Source: Thozetella sp. PMI_491
Lineage: Eukaryota; Ascomycota; Sordariomycetes; Chaetosphaeriales; Chaetosphaeriaceae
Assembly: GCA_021432635.1 (NCBI GenBank)
Contig: MU270027.1
Span: 806,001-870,000, forward strand
Length of the DNA stretch: 64,000 nucleotides
Reading direction: 5' to 3'
Shown: positions 1 through 11,953 of the stretch, one piece after another
Position numbering within the stretch: position 1 is the first letter of the stretch
Layout: each line of letters opens with the position of its first letter
Made by a program: the position numbers and the translations under genes
Notes under the pieces: generated by a model
Told to the model about the DNA's origin: nothing
What the model saw: the letters and a program-made list of their open reading frames with translations, nothing else
Database searches by the model: none

Positions 1-1354
1 TAGCCGAAGTGACGGAGGACCAGGTTCTCGGCCATGATGAGGATCTGGAGGACGGGGACGAAGAAGATAGCATGCTTGGCTCGGACGATGATGAGGAGGA
101 AGTTTCGGACGAGGACGAGGCCGCTGCAAGCGCACGGCTCGAGAAGATGCGGAGCCGGCGAGGTGAGCGAGACGACAGCCTGGCGCCCTCCCTGGCGCCG
201 TCAATCGCGCCTTCTACTACCAGCACGTCGTTTGATCTCACGCCCGAATCGTTGCTGAAGAAGTTTCCCACACTCTTCTCGGAGGAACCTCTACCCTTCC
301 CCAAGATCCTTGTCACCACCAGCCTCGACGCCACGATACACAAGGAGGCCCAAGATATCGCTGCATTATTTCCAAACAGTTGGTAGTGTCAGACGGCTTT
401 GGGAAGAGATCAGGAGCTGACCCATCCAAACAGGTAGTTACATCCCTCGCACGTCACACCACCGCGGCTACAAGTACAGTGTTCGGGAAATTGCGAAGTT
501 CGCCGCGAATCGAGACTATACTGCTCTAATGTAAGACGCATGCCCTGTGCGTATTGTTTTCTTGGCTAATAGTTTTGCGCAAGCGTTATACGCGAGGACT
601 TGAAGCGGCCAACAGCCTTGACGCTCGTACATCTAACCCCTGGAGCCCCAGCTGGCCCAACTCTGGTACGTATTTCTAGATCCCCCCTCTTCTGCCTCGT
701 GGCTCCTTACGGAGTAACACCAAGTTTGAGCCCACGCAGTCGATTTGGAACGCAGATATCCTGCTCGGGTAAAGCTGACCATTTCTGACAGACCTATACC
801 ATCAACAAATACCTCCCGGGGAAAAAGATACCTTTCCACGGCAATCCGACTAATCACTATGTATGTCTGGTAGCCCCTACCCTCTTAGAGACCAATCTTA
901 ACACATTTCTACAGCCGGAGCTCATATTGAACAACTTCAAGACGCCGTTGGGTCTCCTCGTGGCCAAATCACTTCATACAATGTTCCCGCCCCAACCGGA
1001 GCTGGGAGGAAGGCAGGTTGTTACTATGCACAACCAACGGGACTACATATTTGTCCGCCGCCACCGCTATGTCTTCCGTGATAGGAGGCAGACTGAGAAG
1101 ACGGTGCAAACGGCCGATGGGAAGGAGATACCCGGAATGGCCGATATCAAGGCCGGGCTGCAAGAAATCGGACCACGTAAGAATCCTTTGTGCTTCTGAA
1201 CCATGTCCTGGCGCATACTAACACACGACCGCTAGAACTGACGCTCAAGCTACGACGAGTAGACAAGGGAGTTGGCCGGGCGGGGAGCGAGGGCGAGGCA
1301 CTCCATGAATGGAAAGGAAAGATGGAGAAGAAACGGACGCGCTTCTATCTATGA
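1..1354 (+). CDS. RPF1: Ribosome production factor 1 (Brix-domain, 60S assembly), 5' end outside window
   Basis: RPF1 is a nucleolar Brix-family protein needed for maturation of the large ribosomal subunit (established for the yeast family member). Six exons can be traced: 1-382, 438-530, 584-665, 792-860, 915-1176 and 1236-1354, with the stop at 1352-1354. From base 3 the exons give 335 codons in one phase. The visible part opens with an acidic low-complexity stretch, then the Brix domain from the motif KILVTTS through ALFPNS, IAKFAANRDYTAL, LVHLTPGAPAGPTL, a HGNPTNHYPELILNNF block and the FVRRHRYVF stretch, ending in the basic tail KKRTRFYL typical of RPF1. The frame is open to the left edge and the first in-frame codons are not a plausible start, so the N-terminus is missing from the window. 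It is convergent with the transporter gene that ends at 2446. Confidence 0.93.
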
Positions 1355-2445
1355 GCCCTCCTCAACCCCCTGAAGAATGAAGACCTGGAAGTCACCAGCT
1401 CTCGAGCGGCTAGCACCAGTGTGGATAGATACCACAAACCATCGCTTTGTTGGTATTGCGGAACCTACGTCGTACTGCACCCCTGTGCAATGCAATCCAC
1501 TTCTGGACAGACAATGACCCGGCGCGGTAACATTGCCACGGTCTCCCCTAGACTGAATACGGCTGGACATGCCCGTCTGCATCGAGAAATGCAACCGACT
1601 TATGTCGTCTTCGAAGCCTCCGAGGCTGCAATCTTTGTGACCGGCTCTGCTGTTCAGCGCTGAAGACATGTGGGATAGCGTCTTCGAACATAGAAGACAT
1701 GGTGCTGAAGATTGGATTGCTTTTTTAGATCAGTAAATACATACCAGAAGGAGATTAACTCGTTGCTAATCAAGTCTTTACTCGGCCAGGGGAGTGCGAG
1801 TTGGTGTAGGCATGCCTTCTTGGGCCGTTATTAACCCACTAGCAATATTAGCAGTATACCATGTTGAACCTCCGTCCTGTTCGTCTGCGCTCCGCTTGGG
1901 GGACAGATACTGGTCTCGGCAGGCTGTTTAGCTGCCGTTTAGCTCCTCCGTATTCTGGCGATGTGTAATGTAGCATGGGCGCGTCTTCCAGATAACCCCC
2001 CGAGACAGCCAAAATACAATGGTGGTAGGTGCAACGATGCACGCTAGCGCCTTTTATGGTGACGCGTCTTCTCGCTAGTTTGAGCTTCTAGCACGGACTT
2101 GGCGGCATTTGTCTCGATCACCTTGGACCAGCTAATCCACCAAGACAAGTCGAAACAGTGTTCCGACCAACCTGTGCAGCACAAGGATCAGGACTGGGGG
2201 CTGGGCAATTTCAGGAAGAAAAAGAGAATTATATCTTGCGATAGATCTAGATGCTAGTGTCGTCTCGTAGTCAACTAAGAGCCTGATCAATGGCTGCCCA
2301 GAGTAATTAGCCATCCGGGTCGCTACACCTGCCTAGCCTGTATCCCCATAACTCCTGAACACCTTCCTGCATAATCCCACGTACGAGAAGCAATGTCTTC
2401 GATGCAACGCAACACCGGCCTCTAATAGGGTTACCCAACGTTTCG
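1355..2445. other. Intergenic, between convergent gene ends
   Basis: This 1.1-kb stretch holds the 3' flanks of RPF1 and of the transporter gene on the other strand. Only short frames without family resemblance are present. I see no repeat, RNA gene or transposon in it. Confidence 0.6.
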
Positions 2446-3756
2446 TTACTTCTCCTGCGCGCTCTGGGCAGCCTGCTTCTGCTTCTCCTTGAGCATGACG
2501 ATCGAGTAACTATAGTTTTGGTTAGCAAAACTTGCTCTGGGCCAACATTGTCGGTTGTTTAGGGCGGGGTGCTTACGCCATAATACCTCCAATGGCAATG
2601 AACACTCCAAGAATCGACTTGTCACCAATCGCACGACCCGAAGCCATCCAGCCCAAGGCCACGATTGAGCATGTCTTGACGTGGCCAACCACCGTGCTCG
2701 ATACAGGGCCGGTCTGGGCAATAATGAAGAACTGGGAGATGTTGATCAGCGACGCGAAAAGGCCGCTAATCAAGATCATGACCCAACGGTTCACCGGAAC
2801 CTCGCTCCAGACGGGGAAGGTGTCGACGAAGGGAATGACGTAGAGAAGCAGGAAAGCCGAGACGGGGGCCTGGTTGAACAGCAGCTGCATGCTCGACATC
2901 TGAAGCTTGCGGTGGTAGCTGGCGATCCAGACCGTGTATAGCGACGAAGCGAAGATGCCCGAGAAGGCAAAGATGACGCCGAGGGGCGACGTCGTCTTCA
3001 CGTTAGAATTGTCGCTGGGCAAAGAATCGTAGTACGAGACCATGCCCACGCCCACGCAGGCCGGGATCAGCGATAGGATGGCATTGCGCGGGAGGGTGGC
3101 CCTGTAGAGAATAAAGTTCATGAGCGCGACCACCGGGGTGAGGAGAATGCGCGCGACTTGGTAAAAGGTAACGGAGGAGAAGGCGAGCGACAGGTTGGGC
3201 AGGATCACGTTTAGAGACATGGCGACCGCGAGGGGAATGATGTCCTTGACGGCGGCGCGCCGGGGGACGAAGAAGGCGAACTGGGGCCGCGAGAGGGTGA
3301 AGAGCGTGAGCCATGTGATGACGAAGTGGAAGGCAGCGAAGGTAAGCTGGGCAAGCTTCAGGGACGGGTCGGAGAAGATAGCTTTGTTGGTGAAGACCTG
3401 TGTGCGCACCATCGGGTCAGTCATATCCCCGAGCAAGGGCGGACGCATCTGCGCACGCGAGAAAGGGGGTCGGGACTTACAATTCCGATAGTCGCCAAGG
3501 TGTTGACAACCATCCAGATCAGGGCCGAAGAAAAGTTGCTCTTGGGAGGTTCTTCCTTGACCGGCTCCTTGGGAAGCAGTCCATCGTCTTCGCGCTCCCC
3601 GAGATCCCCGAGCTCGAGCTCTTCGGGCTTCTTCGGGTTCTCGTGGCCCTCTCCCGTCTGGTCGAGACGTGCAAGCTTTTCATTATCTTCGTGTGTGGCG
3701 GTATCGGCCGACGACGACGAGAAAGAGCCGGTGCGTTCCTTGTGTTCAGAGGCCAT
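2446..3756 (-). CDS. Triose-phosphate/nucleotide-sugar transporter family membrane protein (SLC35E-like)
   Basis: This is a polytopic transporter of the TPT/DMT superfamily, the group containing fungal Golgi/ER nucleotide-sugar carriers. The substrate cannot be read from sequence. Exons on the minus strand are 3481-3756, 2577-3397 and 2446-2509, which sum to 387 codons (386 aa). The first ~80 residues are hydrophilic and Ser/Glu-rich (cytosolic tail). The first membrane segment contains the family phrase NTLATIGIVFTNKAIF, spanning the first splice junction. About ten hydrophobic segments follow, with internal family motifs such as FYQVARILLTPVVALMN, and a short Lys/Gln-rich cytosolic C-terminus ends in AQEK. 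The start was chosen at 3756 (MASEHKE); another in-frame Met lies 27 nt upstream. Family placement is firm; a role as a Golgi UDP-/GDP-sugar or phosphate antiporter is inference. Confidence 0.85.
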
Positions 3757-6700
3757 GGCGAGAGTTTGAGGGTTTGCAGGCACGATCCACCGGAACCGAA
3801 AAAAGAGTGTAGCGGGGAAGGGAAGAGGTGGTGAATGAAATAAGAAAAAAAAGGCTCAAGGGAGAAGTGGCAAGACCTGCACGTGCCGGGCACGGTAAGA
3901 GGCGCTGGGAACAAAGAACCACAGCAAATAATCTACGCAACAATTCTCACCGACGAGTTGGGCGAAGGCTGAGATCGGTGGTGGTGGTGAAGCGGAGAAA
4001 AAATCGCGGAGGGGACGGAGAGCGCATCTACTGTTAATAAGACGGCCCCTGGCAGCCCTGGTCAGCAGTGGATGGGTGAGAAAATGGGCCAGAGCCAGCC
4101 GATGTCATTAGGTGTCTGACGCGCGGTACAGGCAGGCCACCACCGCATGAAGAGGCGCTCTAACGACACACTGCCTCAGACCCGGGGGAAGAAAGGCTGG
4201 GTCTACAGGAAATGGTGCATGGACCGGATGCGGGATGGCTGAGTACCTTACTTCGTAGGCGGCGGGTGGGGACGGCGTCCCACCCCACCCTTTCCTCAAT
4301 CTGCTCCTTCCTCCTGCCGCCCCTTTTCGACTCCACCCCCTGAAGTCTGAACTCGGTAATCGGGTCTGACATTTCGCCCTCTTAGCGAGTCGAGGGGGGC
4401 TTGGGCTACCTGAGTAGATCCGCCGAAGTTGAGGGGAGAGGGGCAGCCTTTTAGATGGAAGAGCATGCCGTAGTCAGGCCTGCAACCGGAATGGTCATTG
4501 CCAGGCTCGAGTCGAGACGGATTTGGAGTTGCCACAATACGATGTCGGTGACACAGGGCCGACCCGTAACCCCAAACGTCAGTAACTGTGGGCTGGATGC
4601 CGTGACCCGATTCTGCAGGTGGACACCGTGCCTTTTCCAGCCCTTGGTACGACACCAGTACATATAGGTGCGGGCGGGATGACGGATAGCTACCTACCTA
4701 AGGTAGATATACAGGGAGCCAGCTAATTATTGCGAAGTTTATTTGGAGCCTGGCTGGCTCCAGCTCCTTGCCTACAAGCATGGGCCTGAAATCGTGAACT
4801 ACCTGGCGCATTGGCGTCTGACGGCTGGCTGGGGAGCTGATATAAAATTTGGGGGATCGCCAGCTCTCCTTTTTTTTTCTCTTGCCCAGCGCCCGCCGAT
4901 CACCAACCTCAGCACGAAGAGGATCGATCCCTTGAGCTAAGTGTCAAGGGTACCTTGGAGTGCTGCAAGAGCGGGCCAGCGATCCACTCCACCGTGGTGG
5001 TGCCCAGAGGGCTTTGCCAGAGTCGGAGTGCCGATGCCCGTCATGCTGGCTACACGATGAAATGGAATGTAGCAAGCCAGGGAGCGCGTCTACTACATTG
5101 GCGGTGCAGCATTGGAGAATGGCAGCAGAGCGAGAGGCCTACGCCCGCCTTCTAGCGGGCTCTGGGTGTCAAAGCCTGGCGGTCAGAGATGGTTGCATGC
5201 ATGCAGTACCGGAGCGAACACGACCTTTGACCAAGTTTGGCTAGATGGCAGTCCGATGTAATTCGAGAGCGACCATAAAGGCCACCCCTCTTTTCCCGAC
5301 CCTGGCCTCCGACACCTCGTGTTCCATGCAGCTACGGGGTCCACGCCACAGCTAATTGGATGAGGTCGCGATCCAGGATCCGTCCAATGCTTAGTGATGA
5401 GGCTCAATTAATACAGACACGAGATAATTGTGCATTGGTGGGGACTCCCAGAGACCCAGAGAAGGTAATATTGGGAGTGGCAGTAATCTCATTGGGCTCG
5501 GCCTATGGCCGATTATCCCATTTTCCACCTTCGTGCACGTGGGAGGCGCATGTGAGTAGCCTAGAAAATAGTGTAGCCAACGTGCAGCCATTGGCTAGAC
5601 AGTCCGATCGATACGGTTGAGCCTTTCCCCAACGTGCTGGACGCGTCACTCGACGTCCTCTGAAGGACGAGTTTCAGGGAGACTTGCAAAGCTGGATGTA
5701 AGGCTGGGGAGATGGAGGGGAGAGGGTGGGGGAGGGGGTTGGTTTCGGGCGGGGATGACAACATTTGGCGGGTTAGAGACATAGTAGCAGCTGGCGTAGT
5801 ACGAGCGCGACAGACGCCTTTGGAGGTTTCAACTTGTCTGTCGAGGATCCATCCAGCTGTGGCCGCGCCGTGCCGCCTTTCTCCATAAGTATTGTGTATG
5901 TAGATCGACGGGGAGGGAGTAACGTGGGGCATTTGTTGGATGGGCTGGGCGCACGGAAAAGTACCAGTTTTGCACATGCTAGCAAAGAGGGAGGAAGGGC
6001 GGGCGGCGGGATGGAGCAACGATGATCGATCCACACGGGGTCGAGACTGGCTGAGACCCGTAGGCAAATGTAGGCCCATCTAAGGTAGGTATCCTGTCGC
6101 GAGGCGGGGCCTTGAGTGGGTGTCGGCCGTGGCACGAATTACACTATATATCGGGGACACTGGGCTGAGAGCTAGAGGCTTGTCGACTGACTTGGAAATG
6201 AACAGTGCGTCAACGGCCACGCAATAGCAGCGTCTTGAGTGGAGCAGGCCTGTCAAAAAGTTAGAGCCGTCAAGAAAGTGTCCGGGCTCGGCGGCGGGCT
6301 GGTGCGAAGAAGCCGGGCCCCAAACGTCAAAAGTTCTGAACCCACCGAGGGAGAAGAGGCCGGAATTAGGGGTCTAAGCAAGTGGTAGTGTGCTACAGAA
6401 TATTCTTCCCTAGGGATTAAACGAGGGATTGCACCTTTTCCGGGCTAGCCCTGAAGATAGGAGTGGCCTCCCCTCCCCCTGAACCCCTGAAGAAGAACGG
6501 GGCCCCACTTGATTGGGCGGGCCCTAGCATGGAGCCAATTTTTTTTTAAATGATGAAAGGTGACAATAAGTTCGGGACGGTGCGAGCTGGCCGGCTGGCA
6601 TGCGGTTTGGCCAACCCCTGAACTGAGACAAAACACAAGAGCCAGACCAGCTCTTCGTGGGTGCGACCCGTTCGTACTTGGGGGAAAGAAATACACCCCG

Positions 6701-7343
6701 CCCGGCTGCGCCCCTCCTCCCTCATGAAATTTTTGTGACAACTAGGTCCTAGGTTTCTGTGTAAGCTCTGGGTATTCGCAGCCTCTGAAGTATTAACAGG
6801 CAGATAGTCTGGGCGAGGAGGGGGGAAGGAAAGGGGGTGGGAGGACCAAAAAAGGGGGGAGATCATCCCAGTGGTAGTGGTGTGTGGTGTGTGGATTATT
6901 CGACGACAGATGCCGAGGACTAGGAAGAGCCGGTCAGCTAGCAACCCTTTGTTATAATAAACTTGGCCTCTCCTCCTACGTGTGGCTGCCGACCCCCTGG
7001 CCTCGTCTCCAGGACACTACGACATCCGCCGAGACTTCTTTTTGGCCGGGGTGAGTGCTACCTTCTTGTGAAAAGGCAGAGACGCGCCCCTATCGGGAGT
7101 CCTTGGTTTTTTTTTATTTGCCCTCGGATTGGAACCCACTTTGCACTCTTCCTATCACCCACCAAACGAGATCGACGACCCCTCCCCCCTTTCCCCCCTA
7201 CCCGGTTGCGTCGAACCTGGCATACCGCCAAGCTCCTCAACCACAATTTCTTTCGTGGCCTCCGACCAAACTCCCGCATCATCACCAAAAACCACACCGT
7301 AAACTTGCTTTCCTACGTCCAAGACCACCAAACGACTTTCACA
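3757..7343. other. Divergent intergenic/promoter region
   Basis: This 3.6-kb region separates the divergently transcribed transporter and sugar-dehydratase genes. It contains short TACCTA/TAGGTA-type motifs near 4690-4710 and 6080-6092, TA-rich boxes near 4838 and 6143, and a strongly pyrimidine-rich leader just upstream of the dehydratase (about 7177-7200). The frames present, including a 172-codon one on the minus strand at 5561-6079, have low-complexity Ser/Pro-rich translations and no family resemblance. No RNA gene or mobile element was recognised. Confidence 0.55.
7177..7200 (+). promoter_or_regulatory. Pyrimidine tract in leader of the dehydratase gene
   Basis: A nearly uninterrupted C/T tract lies about 145 nt before the start codon of the sugar dehydratase. 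Such CT tracts are common near transcription starts in filamentous fungi, so this probably marks the promoter/leader, but the transcription start itself cannot be seen. Confidence 0.4.
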
Positions 7344-8889
7344 ATGGCGCCGAACGGTATGTCTCGCAAGCCTTCTGCCACTTTCTTCTGGGGAATCGAC
7401 TAGGTCGAGTTGCCCCGCGCCAGACACCTCGATTTCTTTTTTTTTTCTGGGGCACCCTCACTAACCGTGCGCTCACCGACAGATACCAATGGCGAGCCCA
7501 AGAACTTCTTTGAGGATTTTGGTGTCTGGAAGGACGCCCCGGTACTCACCGGCAGCACCAAGTTCGAGCCCCTTCCCGATGTGAAGAACATTATGATTAC
7601 TGGTGGCGCAGGGTTCATGTGCGTTTTCTCTTCTCTTCCCTCCCCGCCTCCCCCCTCCAAGGCCAGAACGACCAGTCAGGGGTGCAGCTGCTAATCCGTT
7701 ATACACACGGCAGCGCTTGCTGGCTGGTTCGACACTTGACCATCAACTACGCCGATGCCTACAATATCGTCTCGTTCGACAAGCTCGATTACTGCTCGTC
7801 GCTCAACAACACGAGGGCGCTCAACGACAAGCGCAACTTCACCTTTTACCAGGGCGACATCACGAACCCCTCCGAAGTCGTGGACTGCCTCGAGCGCCAC
7901 AAGATCGATACTATCTTCCACTTCGCCGCCCAGTCGCACGTCGATCTGAGCTTCGGTAACTCGTACGGCTTCACCCACACCAACGTCTTCGGCACCCACG
8001 TACTTCTAGAGAGCGCCAAGAAGGTCGGCATCAAGCGCTTCATCCACATCTCCACCGACGAAGTCTATGGCGAGGTCAAGGACGATGATGATGACCTACT
8101 CGAGTCTAGCATTCTGGCCCCGACCAACCCTTATGCTGCCAGCAAGGCCGCCGCCGAGATGTTGGTGCACTCGTACCAGAAGAGCTTCAAGCTCCCCGTC
8201 ATTATTGTGCGTAGCAACAACGTCTACGGCCCGCACCAATACCCAGAGAGTAAGTTGCCGCAGCAGACTGCCCTTCTTGCGGAATTTTTTGTTTTTTAAA
8301 TAAGGCATATATGCTAATTAGTTGGCTCGCAGAGATTATTCCCAAGTTCACCTCCCTGCTGAACCGTGGCCAGCCAGTCGTGCTCCACGGCGATGGCTCC
8401 CCAACCCGGCGGTATTTGTTTGCCGGCGACGCCGCTGATGCCTTTGACACGATCCTGCACCGTGGTCAGCTCGGCCACATTTACAATGTCGGCTCGTACG
8501 ACGAGATTAGCAACTTGGACCTGTGCGGCAAGCTCCTGACCCAGATGGGCATCCCGCACGAGAGCACCGAGGAGTTCCGGAAGTGGGTGAAGTACACCCA
8601 CGACCGCCCCTTCAACGACCACCGGTACGCTGTTGATGGCACTAAGCTGCGGCAGCTGGGCTGGGACCAGAAGACCAGCTTCGCCGAGGGCCTAGCCATC
8701 ACGGTCGACTGGTACCGCCGCTTCGGAGAGAAGTGGTGGGGTGATATCAGCAAGGTGCTCAGCCCCTTCCCGGTCGTGGCCGGCGCCGAGGTTATCTCGG
8801 ACCACGAGCCCGTCACCGACAACCCGCAGCCCAAGAAGCGCAAGGTGGACGGCACCAACGGCGAGACTGACACCGCCATGACGGCATAA
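7344..8889 (+). CDS. NDP-sugar 4,6-dehydratase (UDP-glucose/dTDP-glucose 4,6-dehydratase type, extended SDR)
   Basis: This is a short-chain dehydrogenase/reductase of the RmlB-like group. Fungal members convert UDP-glucose to UDP-4-keto-6-deoxyglucose, the first step to UDP-rhamnose. Exons 7344-7356, 7483-7618, 7714-8249 and 8333-8889 give 414 codons (413 aa). The start CACAATGGCG has a good fungal context. Visible motifs are the NAD-binding loop ITGGAGFIACW (about 43-53, formed across a splice site), HFAAQSHVD (about 119-127), STDEVYGE (163-170), the catalytic pair NPYAASK (Tyr190/Lys194) and NDHRYAVDGTKLRQLGW in the substrate-binding half. The tail carries the basic cluster PKKRKV, followed by a short acidic end, which is unexpected for a sugar-nucleotide enzyme. 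No partner epimerase/reductase gene lies nearby. UDP-glucose as substrate is inferred from the fungal family. Confidence 0.92.
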
Positions 8890-9083
8890 AGAAAGCCAGT
8901 TGATGGCGCAAGCTTGGACAAGGGTGGGTGCATGATCGAAGGAGGAGGCGGGGTCAGGGTCACCATCCAACCACAATACAAGTAAAGCGAGGTTTGAGGC
9001 CAGGCATAGTTGTGCGATCCAACAGAACGATCGCACCGAGGTCGGATCTCATGCACCGCATGGAGTCCCCGGGCGGTTTACTA

Positions 9084-9097
9084 TTTTTTTTTTTTTT
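9084..9097. repeat. Homopolymer T14 run
   Basis: Fourteen uninterrupted T about 200 nt past the stop of the sugar dehydratase, in its probable 3' flank. Confidence 0.85.
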
Positions 9098-9745
9098 GCA
9101 GATACTTTATTCGCCGGTATCTGTTTTTTCTTTTAAAAAGCAGCCATGACAGATAGAGGCTGCGGCTCTTTTGCGGCAGGCGTAAGGATATTTTAATGAA
9201 CTATATTTCTCGGAAGCAACGGGTTCTTTGTCACTGCTGCACGTTTTGCATGGGCCTCGGTTGGCATTGCGATCTGAATCGTGGTAATTCTACTGGCGGT
9301 TGGCTGGGTTGGGATGCGCGGCGGAGCTAGGAGCTGGTCTCCTAGGTTTTGTCTTGCTGTTCCTGGCTGGTATCCTATTTGTGATACCAGAGACACCGGG
9401 CTGGTCTCGGATAACCTGCGCTGCCAAGGCTACCCTCTCTAGGTTTCTCGCGTGCGCCCCGCGCGGCGGAGAGGAACGACGAGTTGAGGTCGAAACCTGT
9501 CGAATAATCAGAGGGGACGTCATGTCGTACGAGAGGGGCCTCACCGCTTCTTTAGGGATGATCCTCGCTTACTCGGGCCAGCATATTTGGGCTGGTGATT
9601 GGGCGTGCCGTCGTGCCGGTAATATGCCAATGCTTCCGCGCTGTCGTGCCCGGCCAGTCGCGGCGATTATCCGCAGTGACCGCAATGCAACCTAGATCCC
9701 AGGGGAGCGGCGAAAGACTTGGGACGCTTTTTGGCGGCCCATCAG

Positions 9746-9768
9746 CCGTGAGGTCCGTGAGGTCCGTG
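9746..9768. repeat. Short tandem repeat, 9-nt unit CCGTGAGGT, about 2.6 copies
   Basis: Two perfect copies of CCGTGAGGT are followed by a partial third (CCGTG). It is a minor microsatellite-like repeat in intergenic DNA. Confidence 0.8.
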
Positions 9769-9880
9769 GAGCTGTAACCGGGCAGCCGGGACCTCTCTCA
9801 CATCCAACCGGTGGGGCTTGAGGTTCGGACGAAGCCGTCCCTCCGCTAGAACTGCCCGACACTCTGGAACTCGGCTCAGC

Positions 9881-9898
9881 CTGAACTGAACTGAACTG
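9881..9898. repeat. Short tandem repeat (CTGAA)x3
   Basis: Three perfect CTGAA units followed by CTG, in intergenic DNA with no associated gene feature. Confidence 0.8.
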
Positions 9899-10578
9899 GG
9901 TCGTGGGGCGCGGCGTGATCCATATATATATTTTTCGCCCCTCGCAAATTGTCCGTCTTCTGGAGCAACAAGAGGGCCCGGCTGGCTTGCTCGATCAGCC
10001 CATGCTGTGTGCCTTAGACTGCGCCATAATGCCCTTCTGACGGGACCACCAACCAAGAGCACGCGATGGCCCACGAAATGCCCAGCCTAGCTAGCCCTTA
10101 CGCCCAAGCGCCTAGAAGGCCCCTGTCTATCGGACCCTGATCGCAAGGAAGCTTTCTCGATCCTGCCGGGTATCCATGGGCACGGCAGCATCGTTGGTGC
10201 AATGGTCTGCGCTCTGGTATTGCAACCCTTGGGCCCTGCATGGCGCCAATATTCCCGCTCGAATTGTGGTAGTGCCAGAGGTCGGCCAGTAGCTTTCGGG
10301 GTGCCCGCCAGGATGTGTGACAGATAACAAACACGATAGCGTTCTCCTAACCTTTCTCGTCGACCCCGCTGTTCACCCCAAGATTGTCACCCGGGCCATC
10401 GCTCTTGCCCGCGCTCTGTCCAGGCCACGGGCGGTCTAGGCCGGCTCCAGCGCGAGCTGCGAAGGGCGGCAGATCTTGGTGGCATTGGGGCTCCCTAGAG
10501 AAGGTGGTGTGAGATCTAGGGCTAGGACAGCACCAGTACATACTACTCCAAGCCGCCCCAGCATTCCCGCCGCCCCCG

Positions 10579-10589
10579 CCCCCCCCCCC
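10579..10589. repeat. Homopolymer C11 run
   Basis: Eleven uninterrupted C within a longer C-rich stretch in intergenic DNA. Confidence 0.8.
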
Positions 10590-11953
10590 TTCCCCACCTC
10601 GCTGCCGAACCAGACAAGCCGGGCACTGATTTGATTTAAATTTTGGGCCTTGAAGAGGGAGACCGGATGCTGCCCTCCGCCCCCTCCCCTCGTCGTGAAG
10701 TTATGGCCCAGGGCTTGAAATCGGAACCACAGCGCCGGTGCTGACTGTCAGCCATTAGATGGTGCAGTTGCAGAAGCAATATGGACATCGCGAAATGGCG
10801 TGAAGTGAGGACAGTGCTACCCGACTGTCTAGACCAGATCGAACAGGGGCTTTCTCGTCCCCAGTTTTGAATGGGGGGCTCCACGTAATGACCACAGCAC
10901 TGCTCTGGTATGTACAGTACTATATAGTTCCAGAAGCCCCAGTCCAGCAAATCGATGCGGTTAGGCGCAATACCTACCAGGCGAGTATGTGGGTGAGAAA
11001 AAGGTCTGTACAGCAGCTACGGCAGCTTACTGCACCGCAGTAAAGCCGTGCCGCCCTGAGTAATGTGGACCATCGGACAGCAACCGGTGGACTCCATCCC
11101 CCAGTCCTGGATGGGTACCCAGGCGGTGCCTCTCCTGAAGGGTGCGGCAGAGGCACGGACGGTGGTACCGACTAGTCGCTCCCGGGGCCGGGGTAAAGGT
11201 CCTGCGGAAGGATAGCTGGCCCGGGCTTTGTGTCCACTTCGGCAAGGTCGTCCTGCCTGCCCCCCTGTCCCCCTGCACACCTGCGTCCCGCGCGCGCTGG
11301 TGAAAGACCCGAGAGCCACAGTTGAGCCCATTTGTCATGGATTAACGGGAGAAGTACCTCTCCGTGTCCCTCGGGGTGCACACTACCTTGCTCCACTAGC
11401 AGCCTCCTCATCTCCTGTCCCACCACGGGCTAAGCTCTAATCCTTCTTCCGACGCATCTTTCCCTCTCTTGTTCGCTTCCTGTCGGTATCCCTCCTGACA
11501 AAGGCCTCGCCCTCCATGTTGCGCTGGACAATGGCCGCCTGGTGATCTGCGTTCCCTCCCCCTACCCGCTGACGCGCCGCGGCCTCCTGCCACCATCGAG
11601 CAGCTTCCGGCCTCGCTCTCACGCCTCTGCTGCTCCCGAGGAGATCACAACAACGTCAAGCCACAAACCGGCCACTCCCAACGCCCGGTTCCCGAGCTCG
11701 GCTGTCGCTGCAAGACCCCCCCATCGATTGCCAACCCCATACCCTCCGCCATTGCACCGTGCTGCGCTCTCCGGTTCAGCGACTGCTACCGCTCCGTCGC
11801 ATGACGCATGTACAACCTAGAAGCACCGGCTCTTTCGCGATCCCCACAGGGCAACCTAATGGCAAGGCGGCGACGTCGTTCGGGTTATTTCAGAGCTAGA
11901 GGATAATTGCGTCTTGGGGCTTGCGACCCAGGACAGGACAGACAAGAGCAAAG

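Larger units (their letters stand above)
8890..11953. other. Intergenic region
   Basis: This 3.1-kb stretch lies between the sugar dehydratase and the methyltransferase. It holds a T14 run (9084-9097), two short tandem repeats (9746-9768, 9881-9898) and a C11 run (10579-10589). The last ~500 bases are C/T-rich and probably contain the methyltransferase promoter and leader. No open frame resembles a protein family, and no tRNA or transposon was seen. Confidence 0.55.

Noticed and set aside
5561-6079. 172-codon minus-strand frame
   Set aside because: Low-complexity translation in a divergent promoter region with no splice or start support.
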